Source: Brachyhypopomus gauderio
Taxonomy: Eukaryota; Chordata; Actinopteri; Gymnotiformes; Hypopomidae
NCBI RefSeq assembly: GCF_052324685.1
Contig: NC_135218.1
Coordinates: 23,428,351 to 23,492,350, forward strand
Direction: 5' to 3'
Length of the DNA stretch: 64,000 nt
Part shown: positions 12,361 to 24,180 of the stretch, in pieces
Layout of the letters: the number at the start of each line of letters is the position of its first letter
Numbering within the stretch: position 1 is the stretch's first letter
Translations under genes and position numbers: made by a program
Notes under the pieces: model-generated
Told to the model about the DNA's origin: nothing
Databases searched by the model: none
The model's input: only the letters and a program-made list of their open reading frames with translations

Positions 12361-12799
12361 AGTGTCAGTGTTCCTCTCCACCCCAATCACACTCACACAT
12401 GCTCCTCTGGTGTTAGTGCGTCGGGTGGAGTCCAGAGAACCAGAGGACACACTCCACGCTGCTCGGCGCACGAGTGAAGCGGCAAGAACCTCACGCAGCC
12501 CATCTGTGAGAACTCGAGCCCCTTCTGGTTTTCACTAGAATATTCACATCTGCTCTTCCTTGGAGAGGCAGAGTCGGGACGCGAGGCAGTCAAAGCCGAT
12601 CTGGCTGGGGCAGCAGACAACCTTCAGAGTGTGTGTGTGGACACCAGAAGAAGAGAAGAGAGGGAACAGATATGAAAGATGAGCAGAGAGGAAACGTGTG
12701 TACATTCAGACACACTAGACGCCTTTGGTGATGTGAGCTCACGCGTCTGCAACGTTTTGGTTGTGAGAACAAATAAACAAACAAGCACACACTTGCACA

Positions 12800-13065
12800 T
12801 ACGCAAATAAATGTACACATTACACTCTTACACAGTCTACTTATACACATAGTATACTTATATATGTACACGTTACACTCAAACATACTCAACTTATAAA
12901 TGTACACGTTACAATCGTACACATAGTCTACTTATATATATACACGTTACAATCGTACACAAAGTCTACTTATAAACATGCACACATTACATTCCTACAC
13001 ATACTTTACTTATTTTAACGTGCACACGTTACATTCATACAAAACTCTGCTTTTATAAAACACAT
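12800..13065 (+). repeat. Degenerate ~40-bp tandem repeat
   Basis: Six diverged copies of a unit containing TACACGTTACA and GTCTACTTAT, starting near 12812, 12864, 12901, 12940, 12980 and 13021. It lies in the 5' flank or 5' leader of htr2a. Confidence 0.75.
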
Positions 13066-13328
13066 TTCACTTACATACAACATCCTCTCTGACTTGCTTT
13101 CTTTATAATACACCCATAACAGTGTGAGTTTTCATCTGAGTTCCATCAAAGTTTCTAATGCATGAAACAAGCCGTCCAGCCCCGTGGGCTCAGAAACGTT
13201 TTGTGAGCTTTACGTTCAGCTGTAAACTCACCACTCCAGAGCTGGAAGAAATGTCGTCAGAGCGCAGCCGTAAGATAAAGTCATCGCACAATCCACTTCT
13301 CTCTCCATCTCTCGCGTGCACACTTGCG

Positions 13329-13333
<5 letters not shown>

Positions 13334-13380
<47 letters not shown>
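13334..13380 (+). repeat. (CT)n-(CA)n compound microsatellite
   Basis: A CT run switches directly to a CA run. It lies about 1 kb upstream of the htr2a start codon, in pyrimidine-rich DNA that continues to about 13510. Confidence 0.9.
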
Positions 13381-14095
13381 AGCGCTCCACACCTTGCTCT
13401 CTGCTCTGACTCCCTCTTTCGCACTCCCTCACTCCCTCCTTCCTCTCCGCTGCTCTCTCCATCTCTCACTGTCTTCCGTTCCATCCCCCCTCTCTCCCTC
13501 TCTCTCTGTCTCCGGTTCTCCAGAACCAAAGGCAGATTGTTTAAGCTCTCACCACAACGGCGTTCCATCACTATACTCAGAAGTACCTCTTGCACTCTTC
13601 AACCGAGACGAAGGTACCCAAACCTCTTTACACGCAAATACACACGTGAGCTTTTCACACCCTGATATTTCACCCTCCGTGTTCTCTTTTCTGCCATCTT
13701 GGGAAATTGTTTACAGCATAATTGATCATTTGTGATGATTTGTCTCTGAATAAAATATGAACGAAACAAATGATCAAAGGCAAAATGATATAAGCTCCCA
13801 AATACTGCACGTAACACACTTGACATTAAATTAATGATTACGGGTGATGAGCACTTGACATTCCCAACGCCATTAGTTTCATAGGAATTAATAACCCAAT
13901 TTAGTCAAGCATTTTTCACCTAAGAGCTCTGTCATCACAAGATATTACAAATGTATTATTAATACATATGAATCAATGTTTAATATTGTCTAAAAATAAA
14001 TTTCTGCTGTCTACCCTTATTAAAGTGGGAAAATTTATATTCTGTGCTTCTCCTGGGCAAAAGTCTTGAGATTTAAGAAAAAAGAAGAAGCTTCA

Positions 14096-14366
14096 GGTAG
14101 AGGCAAGACACAGTAGAGAGAGAAAGAGGGGGAGGAGAGGGGAGAGAGAGAGGGAGGGGAGAGATGGAGGAGAGGAGAGGAGAGGGGAGAGAGGGAGGAG
14201 AGGAGAGGGGGAGAAAGAGAAAGGGGGGAGAGAAAGAGAGGGGGAGGGAGTCAAAGAAAGGGGGAGAGCGAAAGAGAAGGGGACAGGGCAGATAGAGATA
14301 AGGGGGGAGAGGGAGAGAGAAAGGGGGGAGAAGAGGTGAGAAAGAGAGGGAGAGAGAGAGAGTGAG
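14096..14366 (+). repeat. 270-bp polypurine tract
   Basis: Almost pure G and A on the plus strand, in irregular GAGAGG and GGGGAG motifs. It has the composition needed for triplex (H-DNA) structures and lies about 1.8 kb upstream of htr2a. The open frame on the opposite strand, rich in Ser, Leu and Pro, is a by-product of composition. Confidence 0.9.
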
Positions 14367-14891
14367 CGCACTCTGAACCGGTCCCAGACTGTTACTGTGT
14401 GCTGCTGTTTGTGTACTTCATCAGTGTTGGAGGCGGGACAGAAGCATGATCAAGGCTGAAGAACGGACCGGCACTAAGCCCTCTGACACCAGCCGGACTC
14501 GTGGCCCTCTAGAGACCTCACTGCCAGGGCGGAGGGGGGGAGAGTGTGGAGTGGGAACAGCAGTAGCGGAGGGAGTTTGACGCACTGCAGGGAACAGCAG
14601 AAACAAGCCCTCTTTAACTTCTCTCACTGCCCCAGGAGACATCTCAATGCTTACAAACAAGCCAGAGTTTTCTCGCTGCGATACAGCGCGGGGGCGGAAA
14701 TGCTGTCGGGGTGCAAGGCGCAAAAGTGCCCCAGCGCGAGTGTGCACGTGTGCCTCCGTGCATGTGCACCGTGGCCGCTGGCCGTGCTGTAATTGTTCAG
14801 CGAGGAACATGAGGAGCATGACCCGCGGACTCCTGACTCACACGGTCACGTGTGCAGCCTCCCTGTACCTCCTCAGCATCTGGAGACTAGT

Positions 14892-14909
14892 GGGGGGGGG
14901 GGGGGGGGG
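14892..14909 (+). repeat. G18 homopolymer
   Basis: An uninterrupted run of about 18 G. The true length is uncertain in most assemblies. Confidence 0.85.
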
Positions 14910-15750
14910 CTGGTGTCGGAGACGAGGGGGACCAGAGTGAATGAAGCTGCTCATATTCAGACATGTTTGTTTGTTCATGACATGGAGGAGCGGTGGAGAC
15001 CCCCATATGCTCCAACAAACAAAAACAAAAAGGTGATCCAGCTACTGGAATTCAGGCCGTGCACAAACAGGGCCGGGCCATGCGAGCGCGGGGGCGTGTC
15101 CTGTGGCGGGAAGGGCTGTGGATGACCTCACAAACGCCGCGCAATTAGCTGGGCCCTCTGTGCATGAGCAGACGAGGCCCAATCGCATTAGAGCATGCTC
15201 GGATTGAATTAGCGCAGCGTAGGGCTTTGAAGTTGAGTAAGCAGGTCGTGCCAGACAGCACATGGCGACAGGGAACCGGCTCAGAAAACGCTGTTGTGTC
15301 AAGGGACGGAAAAAGCCAAAGCCTCAGATCACAGAGAGGTTGACAGTGTATTAACAAAATAAGAGCCTAATGACTCCCACCAGTCAATATAAGCCCCTGT
15401 GCTAAAATTCTCATTGGTTTCAAAACATCAAAAGTAAGAGGCCCATAAGAAGGGATATGTCGTTCAGTAACGTAGGCCAATGGTGCAGCAGGGTACACAA
15501 TAAAATCAGAAGTGTTGGATCAACACCTAAAGAGTTCCATTAATGTTTTACTTCAGTTAAGTGTTTCTTGAGGAATAAATGAAGAATTCACAGAAATATT
15601 TCCTTATTCTTTTTTTTTTATTCAAAGACAACATGTAAAGGATACAAAAAAGTATGGGTGAACAGGCTACACCTTAAAATGTTCCTGCATTTTGATTTTA
15701 AAGTTATCGCCCAATTTCATAGAAATGTTTGTTCCCCAATTTGGTCAATT
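14910..15750. other. Gene-free stretch
   Basis: No supported exon. A minus-strand AATAAA followed by an A-run near 15610-15625 may mark the old 3' end of the transposon-derived gene relic just upstream. Confidence 0.4.
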
Positions 15751-15759
15751 CTAAACATT

Positions 15760-17010
15760 AATTAAATTACAGTATGGTACAATTAACCAAAAGACACCAA
15801 ACGATGGTTTCCAGTAGGTCAGATCACTTACATTGAACATGTTCAGAATCATTCTGTCTCAGGCCAACTTAAGAGCAAGAAAGAAAATGTTCATCAAACC
15901 TGAATGTCTCAAGAGCTGCTGCTGCCAACACCATGACCTCATCTTTAACAATAACAGGGTTTGGTAAAACACTGGCAAGTTCTACCACAAATAACCAAGT
16001 CAGAACAATATTCGGTGTGCTGATATATCACCCATTTGACTCAGAGGACATTGGTCTGTGAAGAAACATTCAGTTCTGATTTCCACTTCAATGCCTTTGT
16101 CATGTCACCGAGTAGCGAGTCTGTCCTGCTTGCTGGTCTGTTTGGTCAGCTGCTTCCCATCTGGGTGATCTTCACTTTTATATTGTGTCTTGAAGAAATA
16201 GTGTTTAGCTTTATATCGCTTTGATCACACATAGCCCCAGTGTTCCTTTTTTACCGTAGTTAGCGTATCATTAGATGTTTCGGGAGCACGTTTTTATCTG
16301 CAAACAGGCCCTTGAAAAGCCTACGATGTTCTGCAATTAAGTGTTTTAAATAGGCAGTAATGCCCTCGGTTAAAATGGGAAAAATACAAGATTTACAATT
16401 TGCAGTAAGAGCAGTAGCCTATCATTTGCCAGTATTCATCATGTGGTAGGCCCACATAACCAAATATCAAAGGTACACTGTGAAACAGACGCCAACACTG
16501 AATTGCATTTATGCCTAAATCATTATATGAGCGTATCAATATGCCTCTTAACATACGGTTTCCCTGCTGGGGGGCGAGTTCTCCTCTATATAGCCGTAAT
16601 TAAATGACTGCAATCTGCCACCTAATTCTTTTGTTGTCACAAAGTTCGTGTGTGTTTAATGCAACTCAAGTTTCATGTACAGTTGTGCCACACCCTCCAG
16701 GATATCAGGCCCTATGTCTGCAGCACAACTGTCTGATGTAGTAAAGTACTTCAGTGTCTTAAACTGAGTATGTGTCCCTCCATACACACAAGGTAATGTT
16801 GGGTTTGACTGTATAGTTTCACAACATGTAGGTATTTGGTTCGCACTATCGGTGTCTTCATCTTTACAGAACAGTTTGTCCCTTTCAGTAAAGTAAAACC
16901 TGCAGTGATTCCAAGCACTAAAATATTCAAATAATCCAAGCAGGCTACGTAACCCAGATTATCACCAGTTAGTCGCACGATGCTGCCATGTCCACCATCA
17001 CTGAAACTTC
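15760..17010 (-). pseudogene. Decayed protein of an orphan transposon family
   Basis: Read on the minus strand, several frames in order spell segments of a multi-copy hypothetical protein family I remember from fish and invertebrate genomes. HGSIVRLTGDNLG is near 16985, DILEGVAQLYMKLELH near 16690, VPLIFGYVGLPHDEYWQMI near 16450, KHLIAEHRRLFKGLFADKN near 16330, then RYKAKHYFFKTQ near 16200 and ALETFRFDEHF near 15920. The order and spacing match the family, whose members usually read GDNLGLN, then DIMHDLLEGV, then LPKH and RYEAKHNYFK. Stops and frame changes separate the blocks, so it is a pseudogene. Its transposon class is unknown to me. Confidence 0.65.
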
Positions 17011-17621
17011 TATTCCTTCGATCTCAAAGATTTAATTTAAAGTCATTTACAAGAGGCTTGAAAATGGCTTAAAATCAGTGTTATTCAGAGTATGAAAAAG
17101 TGCACAGAGACATATTTACTAAAGACGAATTAAACTGGTGTAAAATATATTCTAATAGTGTACAGCAGCCCCGGTTCTGGACTGCTTTGCTTGGGGGGGC
17201 AGTAAAACATAATGAGGGGGCATGTTGATAGTCATGTTTATGAAGCCAGAAATATATTCAAGGCTTGATTTGTGCATGAATGATGACTATTGATACTGGC
17301 TTAAAGTGATGTATTAGGTAAAGAAATAAAAATGCACATTTTTGAACTTAAAACTTAAAACACAATGATTAAAAAATACATGTTGATTATGTAAATGGAG
17401 AACAAAGATTATCTAATATAAAAGGGAGTATTCGTCACATTTCTATTTTGAAAAAGAAAAAAATATGAAAGTACATAAAATAAGAAATCTACTGCACTTT
17501 AATGGTAAAAAATCTGGTAAAGTATTGAAGTTTTTATTGATGTTATGAAACGTACTGGTACAATGCGGTATTTATGCACAGTATAACAATACTGGCTGTG
17601 ATGGCGAGGAATCGTTTAAAC

Positions 17622-18721
17622 CAGGGATGTCAAAGTCAAAAACACAGAGGGCCAAAAAAACAAATTTGCTACAAGCCGAGGGCCGGACTGGTTCAATGTT
17701 TATTAAAACATATTGAAATGATTGCACATAGCCTATTGAACCAAGACCTAACACAGTGTATATTATTTAATGTTTAAATGAATAAAGCACTATTTTCTTA
17801 TGGATCTGTCAGTAATTTCAAGTGAAAACATTTTTCAACAGGCAAACAGATAAAAGCAAACTTCCTTCAAAGAAAAATCACATGAAGACACACAGAAGAC
17901 ACACAGGTTTACCTTTTACCTCCGTGAACATGTACTCTGCCTCCCACCTGGCTTGAAACCCGTTCTCAGTGTCCACCTTACGTTTAGTCATTTTTGAGAA
18001 GGGGGATAGCTGAACGTTGATGTCTGCTCTGACTGCTGATTTAGGTTTATACTTTCGCGAGTGACCATAGTGCGCGACTCCGAATTTTAATGTTGCTTTG
18101 TGTTGCAGGTTTGAAAAGTGCTGCAATTTAGGCTAAAGTACTTGAAAATGTTTTAAATTGTAACTACTTCGTTTCACAACAAATATCTGTCTGACTGAAC
18201 AGTTCTCTTTACGTTAACAAATACGAGCCTCTTGTAATTCCAGGATGAAACATGAGAGAACATGAAGACGTTAAGATTGGGGAAAATAAACAACCATTAA
18301 ATAATGTGAATAAAAAGCGAATTATTTCGAATCATTTCGAGTATATGTATAAATATTTAACATATTTAAGTTTAACGTGCTGGAAAATATTGAAATGGAC
18401 CTTTAAAGTGACGTACAAGTGCTTGAATTCCACCTTATAAAGGTGTATGAACCCTGCAGACATGACTTTGTTCATTGCGCTGGCGGAGCCACTGCGATTA
18501 CGTCATTTTCGCCGCGCGGACCCTCGCGACGCTTCGCGCTGCAGTGACTTCGCGGGCTACCGTTGCATTGTGGGGAATGTAGTGTTTGTGCGTACAAAAC
18601 ACCATCGGGCGGCTGTAGCCTGCGGGCCGGTTCTAATAGTAATTCAATATCATCCAGGAGGCCATAGATAATCAATTCGCGGGCCGGATCTGGCTCGCGA
18701 GCTTTGACTTTGACATATGTG
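17622..18721. mobile_element. Nested hAT-like element
   Basis: Starts CAGGGATGTCAAAGTCAAA, a common hAT MITE end, and finishes with the inverse GACTTTGACAT. GTTTAAAC is present at both edges (17614-17621 and 18722-18729), which fits an 8-bp duplication. Because that sequence is its own reverse complement, it could instead be part of the inverted ends. Confidence 0.65.
18082..18485 (+). repeat. Inverted duplication, left arm (inside the nested element)
   Basis: About 400 bp that recur inverted at 18822-19186 with good similarity. This arm is inside the nested element while its partner is outside it. Confidence 0.75.
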
Positions 18722-18821
18722 GTTTAAACCATGAGCCGCGACGGCTTGCACGGGGGAAAGAGCAGCCTCGCGCGGTGTCGTGCACCTCTCGAATTTTGTA
18801 ACTTCGCGCGCGCCGCGCCTC

Positions 18822-19186
18822 AGCGCAATGAACAATGTCATGTTTGCCGGGTTCATACACCTATACAAGGTGGAATTAAAGCACTTGTACCTCACTTTAA
18901 AGGTCCAGTTCAATATTTCTCAGCACGTTAAACTTTAATTAAGTTAAATATTTATACATATACTCAAAATAATTCGCTTTTTTAATCACACTTTCAAAAC
19001 GCCCAATCTTAACGTCTTCATGTTCTCTCATGTTTCGTCCTGGAATTACAAGAGGCTCGTATTTGTTAACTGTTCAGTCAGACAGATATTTGTTGTGAAA
19101 CCAAGTAGTTACAATTTCAACATTTTCAAGTACTTTAGCCTAAATTCCAGCACTTTTCAAATCTGAAAAAGCAACATTAAAATTCG
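18822..19186 (-). repeat. Inverted duplication, right arm (in the outer hAT element)
   Basis: Inverted partner of 18082-18485. The spacer between the arms is GC- and CpG-rich. Confidence 0.75.
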
Positions 19187-19698
19187 TCAGGTAAATGTTC
19201 ATTCCCCTGTTTTTTATTACCACATATCGTTTCGGACAACACTGCGCGGCAAGTATTTAAACGCTTCCGCCGTTCGCGCAGGTTTAAGAGAACCAAGTTA
19301 GCCTAACCGCTAACGGCTAATAAAATAATTTAAGCAACACCTATGTAAGAGGTGAGTAACATTAAAGCAACGAAAAACCACGGTTAAGCAAATATTACCA
19401 TGTGGAAGTCAGTTTAAACTCAGAAGAGTGTTTACCAGTATACCTGTCTTTCACTCACACTAACAGAACATATACTGCCGAACTGAACCGTTTGGGGCGG
19501 TCTGCCGATTTTTATATGACTCAAAGAGCCAATCAGGAATAAGCAAGGAAATATCTTCACGCTGTAAAGCAAAATGCATTTTTGTGATTGGTTCAGAGAT
19601 AATAAAAAAAGCCGTTGCTTGCATTGTGCTTGGGGGGGCAAAGACACAATTTGGGGGGGCAATGCCCCCCTCTGCCCCCTCCCCTAGCGCCGGCCCTG

Positions 19699-19795
19699 GT
19701 GTACAGCTAAATCTGTAGTGCACAGCTAAATAGTGTACAGCTGAATCTGTAGTGCACATCTAAATCTGTAGTGCACAGCTGAATCTGTAGTGCAT
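19699..19795 (+). repeat. ~20-bp tandem repeat beside the hAT element
   Basis: About five copies of a unit like GTGCACAGCTAAATCTGTA. The first unit contains the right target duplication of the hAT element. Confidence 0.8.
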
Positions 19796-19812
19796 TTTAT
19801 CTTAAGCAAACA

Positions 19813-20420
19813 GCGGATGCATCCGGAAAGTACTTACAGCTCTGCACTTTTTCCACATTTTACATGTTACAGCTTTATTCCAGAATTGACTAAATTTGTT
19901 TTTCTACACATAAATCTACACACACTACACTTCATACTGAGAAAGTGAAAAAGTCTGTTTGAATTTTTGCAAATGTATTAAAAATTGCAAACCAGAAAAA
20001 TCACATATACATAAGCATCCACATCCTTTGCTCAGTATTTAGTTGAAACACCTTTGGCAGCAGTTACAGCCTCAAGTCTTTTTGAGGATGATGCTACAAG
20101 CTTGAACATCTATTTATGGCCAGTTTTGCATTCTTCTTGGCAGAACTTCTCAAATTCCAGCAGGTTGGATCGGGAGCGTCAGCAAACAGCCATTTTGAGA
20201 TCTCTCCAGAGATGTTCAACCAGGTTCAAGTCTGGGCTCTGGCTGGCCCACTCAAGAACATTCACAAAGTTGTCCTGAAGCCACTCCTTTGTCATCTTGG
20301 CTGTGTGCGTAGGGTCGTCGTCCTGTTGGAAGATGAACCATCACCCCAGTCTGAGGTCTACAGCGCTCTGGAGAAGAAAATCTTCAAGGATGTATCTGTA
20401 CATTGCTGCATAGTTTAATA
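19813..20420 (-). mobile_element. Truncated Tc1-like element with transposase C-terminus
   Basis: Begins with ATCCGGAAAGTACTTACAGC, close to the terminus of a very common fish Tc1 family, and continues through its inverted end. The minus strand encodes SQSPDLN and [12 protein letters not shown], the DDE-domain end of the transposase. The sequence stops matching near 20420, so the other half and its terminus are missing. Confidence 0.85.
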
Positions 20421-22047
20421 CACTTTTTCAGTCACTACTTTTCAAATTGATGAGTATGAATGACACAGACACATACTGAAGTCGATATCTCACAAAGAAA
20501 ATAGTGCCTAACGAACTGTGTGCCTAACGAACTGCCCCTGTCACAACATCCTTGGACTCCCCTAAAACCCCCCTAAATGAGGTGTGGCGCGAGACATCTT
20601 TTTTTAGAAACTCAAATCACCCCCCTCCCCTCCCCTCCCCTCCCACATCCCGGTTCAGATGGTCCAGAACCTCCATTGCTCTGTGGAAATGTTAAAACAG
20701 GTGTTAAGAACTCCCTGGTGTAACACTGCGAGGGTGACAGGACGCGGAGACGAGAGCTGATTAAACAGAGACATTTATTTAGCAATAGCGCTAATAAACA
20801 CAAAATTGTACTGAAGAGCACAAAAAAACAGTACAAGTGTCTTCCTATAGTTTGTTCATGATACACCCTACTAGGATAACATCGCATGTAGTGATTGTGT
20901 CCATCCAAGTTGTGTTATTTATGAAATAAAATAATAAAAAGCTTTTCTTGATGAGCCGTGAAAAGGATGCCGACGTTGGCCTGCTGTCGGAGCGTTTTGT
21001 GCTGTTAAGGGTGTGCACAGCGGGGTGTGTTGGGTGTGTTGGAGAAGCTCAGCTGCTGGAATCAGATCAAAATGCCACCACGTCTCCAACTGGCTGTCCA
21101 GGCCACTTACAGAGGCCACGCCCCTTCATCCGAAACGTTTGAACTAGAAGAAAGTCGGCCCAGAGGGGAAAGTTAATCAAAAAGACAATTTATGTGTGGA
21201 GAGAAGGCAGGGAAGAGTGTTTCTGGGCTCCTGCACTTTGGGATGTGTTCTGTAGGCCCTGACTCCGTTGATACGACAAATAAAACGAACGCCCATTCAA
21301 GCTTTTGGAAATTGAACACTGGGAAGGCTACATGTTCAGGTGCGTCCAGGTTATCATCATTACACAGGTGTCTGATATTCATGAGCCGAACATGGTAATG
21401 TCAGAAGCCCCTCCTCCCCTCCTAGCTGTCATGCAGAGACTGGTGGAGAAGGGAGGCTTCATTTGCATCTCATTTGCACGGATTTGTTCTTCCAGGGCGT
21501 CCTTGGAGTGTGGGCGGCGGAGGACGTTACTTTTGGGGGGGGCTCACAGGAAGAATGTCAGTGATGTGTGGAGTGACACAACCAGCATGGCTCCGACTAA
21601 ACCACACAGACAGACAAATGACCAGCCAGATTTCAGATGGAATTGACATTGAAAAGACGTTTTTGACACACTGGCATATTTGACACAGCTTTGGAAGGGA
21701 CTTGAAGCACTATAACAGCCTCAGTACCAGACCTATTTCTACCACTGGCCTTATTCAGTAAGGGTGAGGCTTTAAGATATTGTAAAATATATATATATGT
21801 TCATATTACTGTATGACTTTCCAGAGAGATGTGCACATGCTTCTTGTTTTACGTCTATTAAGGATTAGGGTCATAAATTAAAAAAATCAAACCTACCAAC
21901 ATAAAACAATCAGAAAACAGTACAGCATCACGGATGGGGGGGGGGGGGGTGGTATGAAGTAACCATGGCAACAGGGTGCAAGTCCTCTGCAAACTTCTTC
22001 ACCCCTATGGCAACACAACTCACATCACCCCTCTCTCTTGCTCACCT

Positions 22048-22080
<33 letters not shown>

Positions 22081-23974
22081 AAACACGTGGAAGAGTGTTA
22101 GCTCCGTCTAAGGACTGTTTGCAATGATTATGTCACACTTGGAGTTTGCAATAAGCAATTCACCGAAAAACCCACAAACATTTGCATTTGTAATGGGAAA
22201 TATTCTGGTCATTAGAATGAGATTTTGCCTCCCCGAGTTTGATCGCGTGACTTTTGGTACTTTCCAAGACGTACATCTGGTACTAGCTGTTAGGAGGGAG
22301 GGTGAGGTAGACTCCCCGTGATCCGCTATGCCACTTCACCCAGCCAAAGATTTATGAACTGCCGTCAGGATATCAGGACTAATGAGAGGGAACGAGGGAT
22401 GGGGTGAAGGGAAAGAAGAATGAATGAGTGGATGGAGAATAGACCGTGGGGAATAGAAGGAGAGTAAGTAATAAAGACTTTGCATTTGCACAGAGGAGTG
22501 GAGTGGAACTGTCAGAGGGGTAGTTCATTTGGGACTAGGGGAATTTGGAGGAACATGACTTGGACATCTAGCAGTTTAGCCTTTGTTATTATTATTTTAA
22601 ATTAATAGCTACAAGGATAGCAACTCCGTATGAAGCAATAGGTAGTCTGGGGTTGGGTGGAAGATATTATGTGTAATGACCATAGACTGTTATGTAATGA
22701 GCATGTAATGCAAAAAACTACTGAATGAAAGAGGCGGAGTGCTGCTAGCATGCTGAAGGTTTAAGAAGGAAAACCTGAACCTTCTCACTTTGGTCTTAAG
22801 CAACGTTCTCCGACATCAGGCAAATGCAAATCTGTAGTAGCTGTTGCACATTTCATTTAGTTCTGCTGATATATCAGACTCTTCACACTCTTCCACCGAA
22901 AACGCTAAATTCAGCCTCCAGGTGTCACCGGACTAGAATGATAGCGTCACGGTCACAACCACACACAGGTGCACACGGGCGCCACAGAGAAAACAAACAG
23001 AGCAGAGCAAACAACACGGTGCCAGGGCCATTATGCTAATTCCTCTTCCACTGAGGTGTGTGTTTTGACTATGTGCTTCAGTGCTGAGAGCAGAAATAAC
23101 AAAGACCCACCACGGCCGCCCACCAGCTGGGAGCGACAGATTCCACAAACAGCCCTCTGGTCTTCGCTTGTGAGTGATGGAGTTCAGGAGCACAGAACAG
23201 GGGAGGAAGAGGTGGCTGCTGGGAAAGTGAACAGCTGACATTCATCATGGCGCTTCGCCGGTCTGGCCCAATATTCACAGGCCAGGAGGAACTACAACAT
23301 GCCTATTACATACGGATATTATTAAACGTAATAACGTAAATTATGTAGGCTATATTGTTTATGAACATTACTATGACAAAAGAAGGACACAAAGAAGAAA
23401 TTAAAAAATAAACATAAATCTTTAAATATAAACATAAAATCAGCTGTAAATATCATATATATTTTATCATCTGACAAGTAATAGTTTTAAGCAAAATTGT
23501 ATTGGTTTGAAATTGTGTAATCATGTGTATCATGATCAAATAATTGGAACAAAACATAAACTAAGATAAATTGTCTGAGACAAACAGATGGACGAGGACT
23601 TGCTGCATCTTCATGTGAGGCCAGTGCTAGTTGATTTTATTAAAGGGTAGAAAGCAAAACCAAACACAAAAACTCAAACTGAGTGCAACTGGACTAAAAC
23701 AGAAACACAGAAGAGTTCCGATACCCCTGAGCAGAATGAGTTTAACATATACTGAACAAAATGACTCTGACCAAAACAAAGGACAGACAACAAAGAGAAT
23801 TCAGGGACAAACGAGACACATTAACACAGAATGGGATTCACGTGACACGAGACACCACAAAACAAAACCACATGGCACTTATTGCCTTGGAAACTGAACT
23901 AATACAAAAACACACAATCACATGGCAGGTGAGGGGAATATTTTAAACATAGGACAGATAAGGCTGCCTGTATC
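20421..23974. other. Gene-free stretch with simple repeats
   Basis: No supported exons on either strand. It holds a (CCCCT)n run at 20622-20643, a G14 run at 21936-21949 and a (CA)n microsatellite at 22051-22078. Scattered short open frames have no recognisable content. Confidence 0.5.
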
Positions 23975-24172
23975 CAGGGGCGATTTTAGGATCTGGTCTT
24001 TAGGGGTGCCCAGCCCCCAGTGCTCACAGAGGCACAATACCAAAGTATTGCGCAGGTGCAGAGCAAGGTTTTTGCATAATATAATATTTAAAAAATGTGT
24101 TGAGCCAGGGGGTGCTGAGCAACTTCACGGTGGTGCTCTAGCACCACTAAAAATACCCTAGCCTCGCCCCTG
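23975..24172. mobile_element. 198-bp hAT MITE with perfect 8-bp target duplication
   Basis: Starts CAGGGGCGATTTTAGG and ends CCCTAGCCTCGCCCCTG. CCTGTATC flanks it on both sides (23967-23974 and 24173-24180). It is too short to code for anything. Confidence 0.9.
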
Positions 24173-24180
24173 CCTGTATC

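Larger units (their letters stand above)
17166..19698. mobile_element. hAT element with perfect 8-bp target duplication
   Basis: Starts CAGCCCCGG and ends CCGGCCCTG. GTGTACAG lies directly on both sides (17158-17165 and 19699-19706), an exact 8-bp target duplication as expected of hAT elements. G and C runs near both ends are typical of fish hAT MITEs. No transposase was recognised, so it is non-autonomous. A second element is nested inside. Confidence 0.85.

Noticed and set aside
12361-12471. Upstream extension of the htr2a reading frame to 12471
   Set aside because: The codon at 12471 is GTG, not ATG. The first in-frame ATG is at 12360 and gives a receptor of the expected length.
14093-14371. 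Ser/Leu/Pro-rich open frame opposite the polypurine tract
   Set aside because: Composition artefact of CT-rich DNA.
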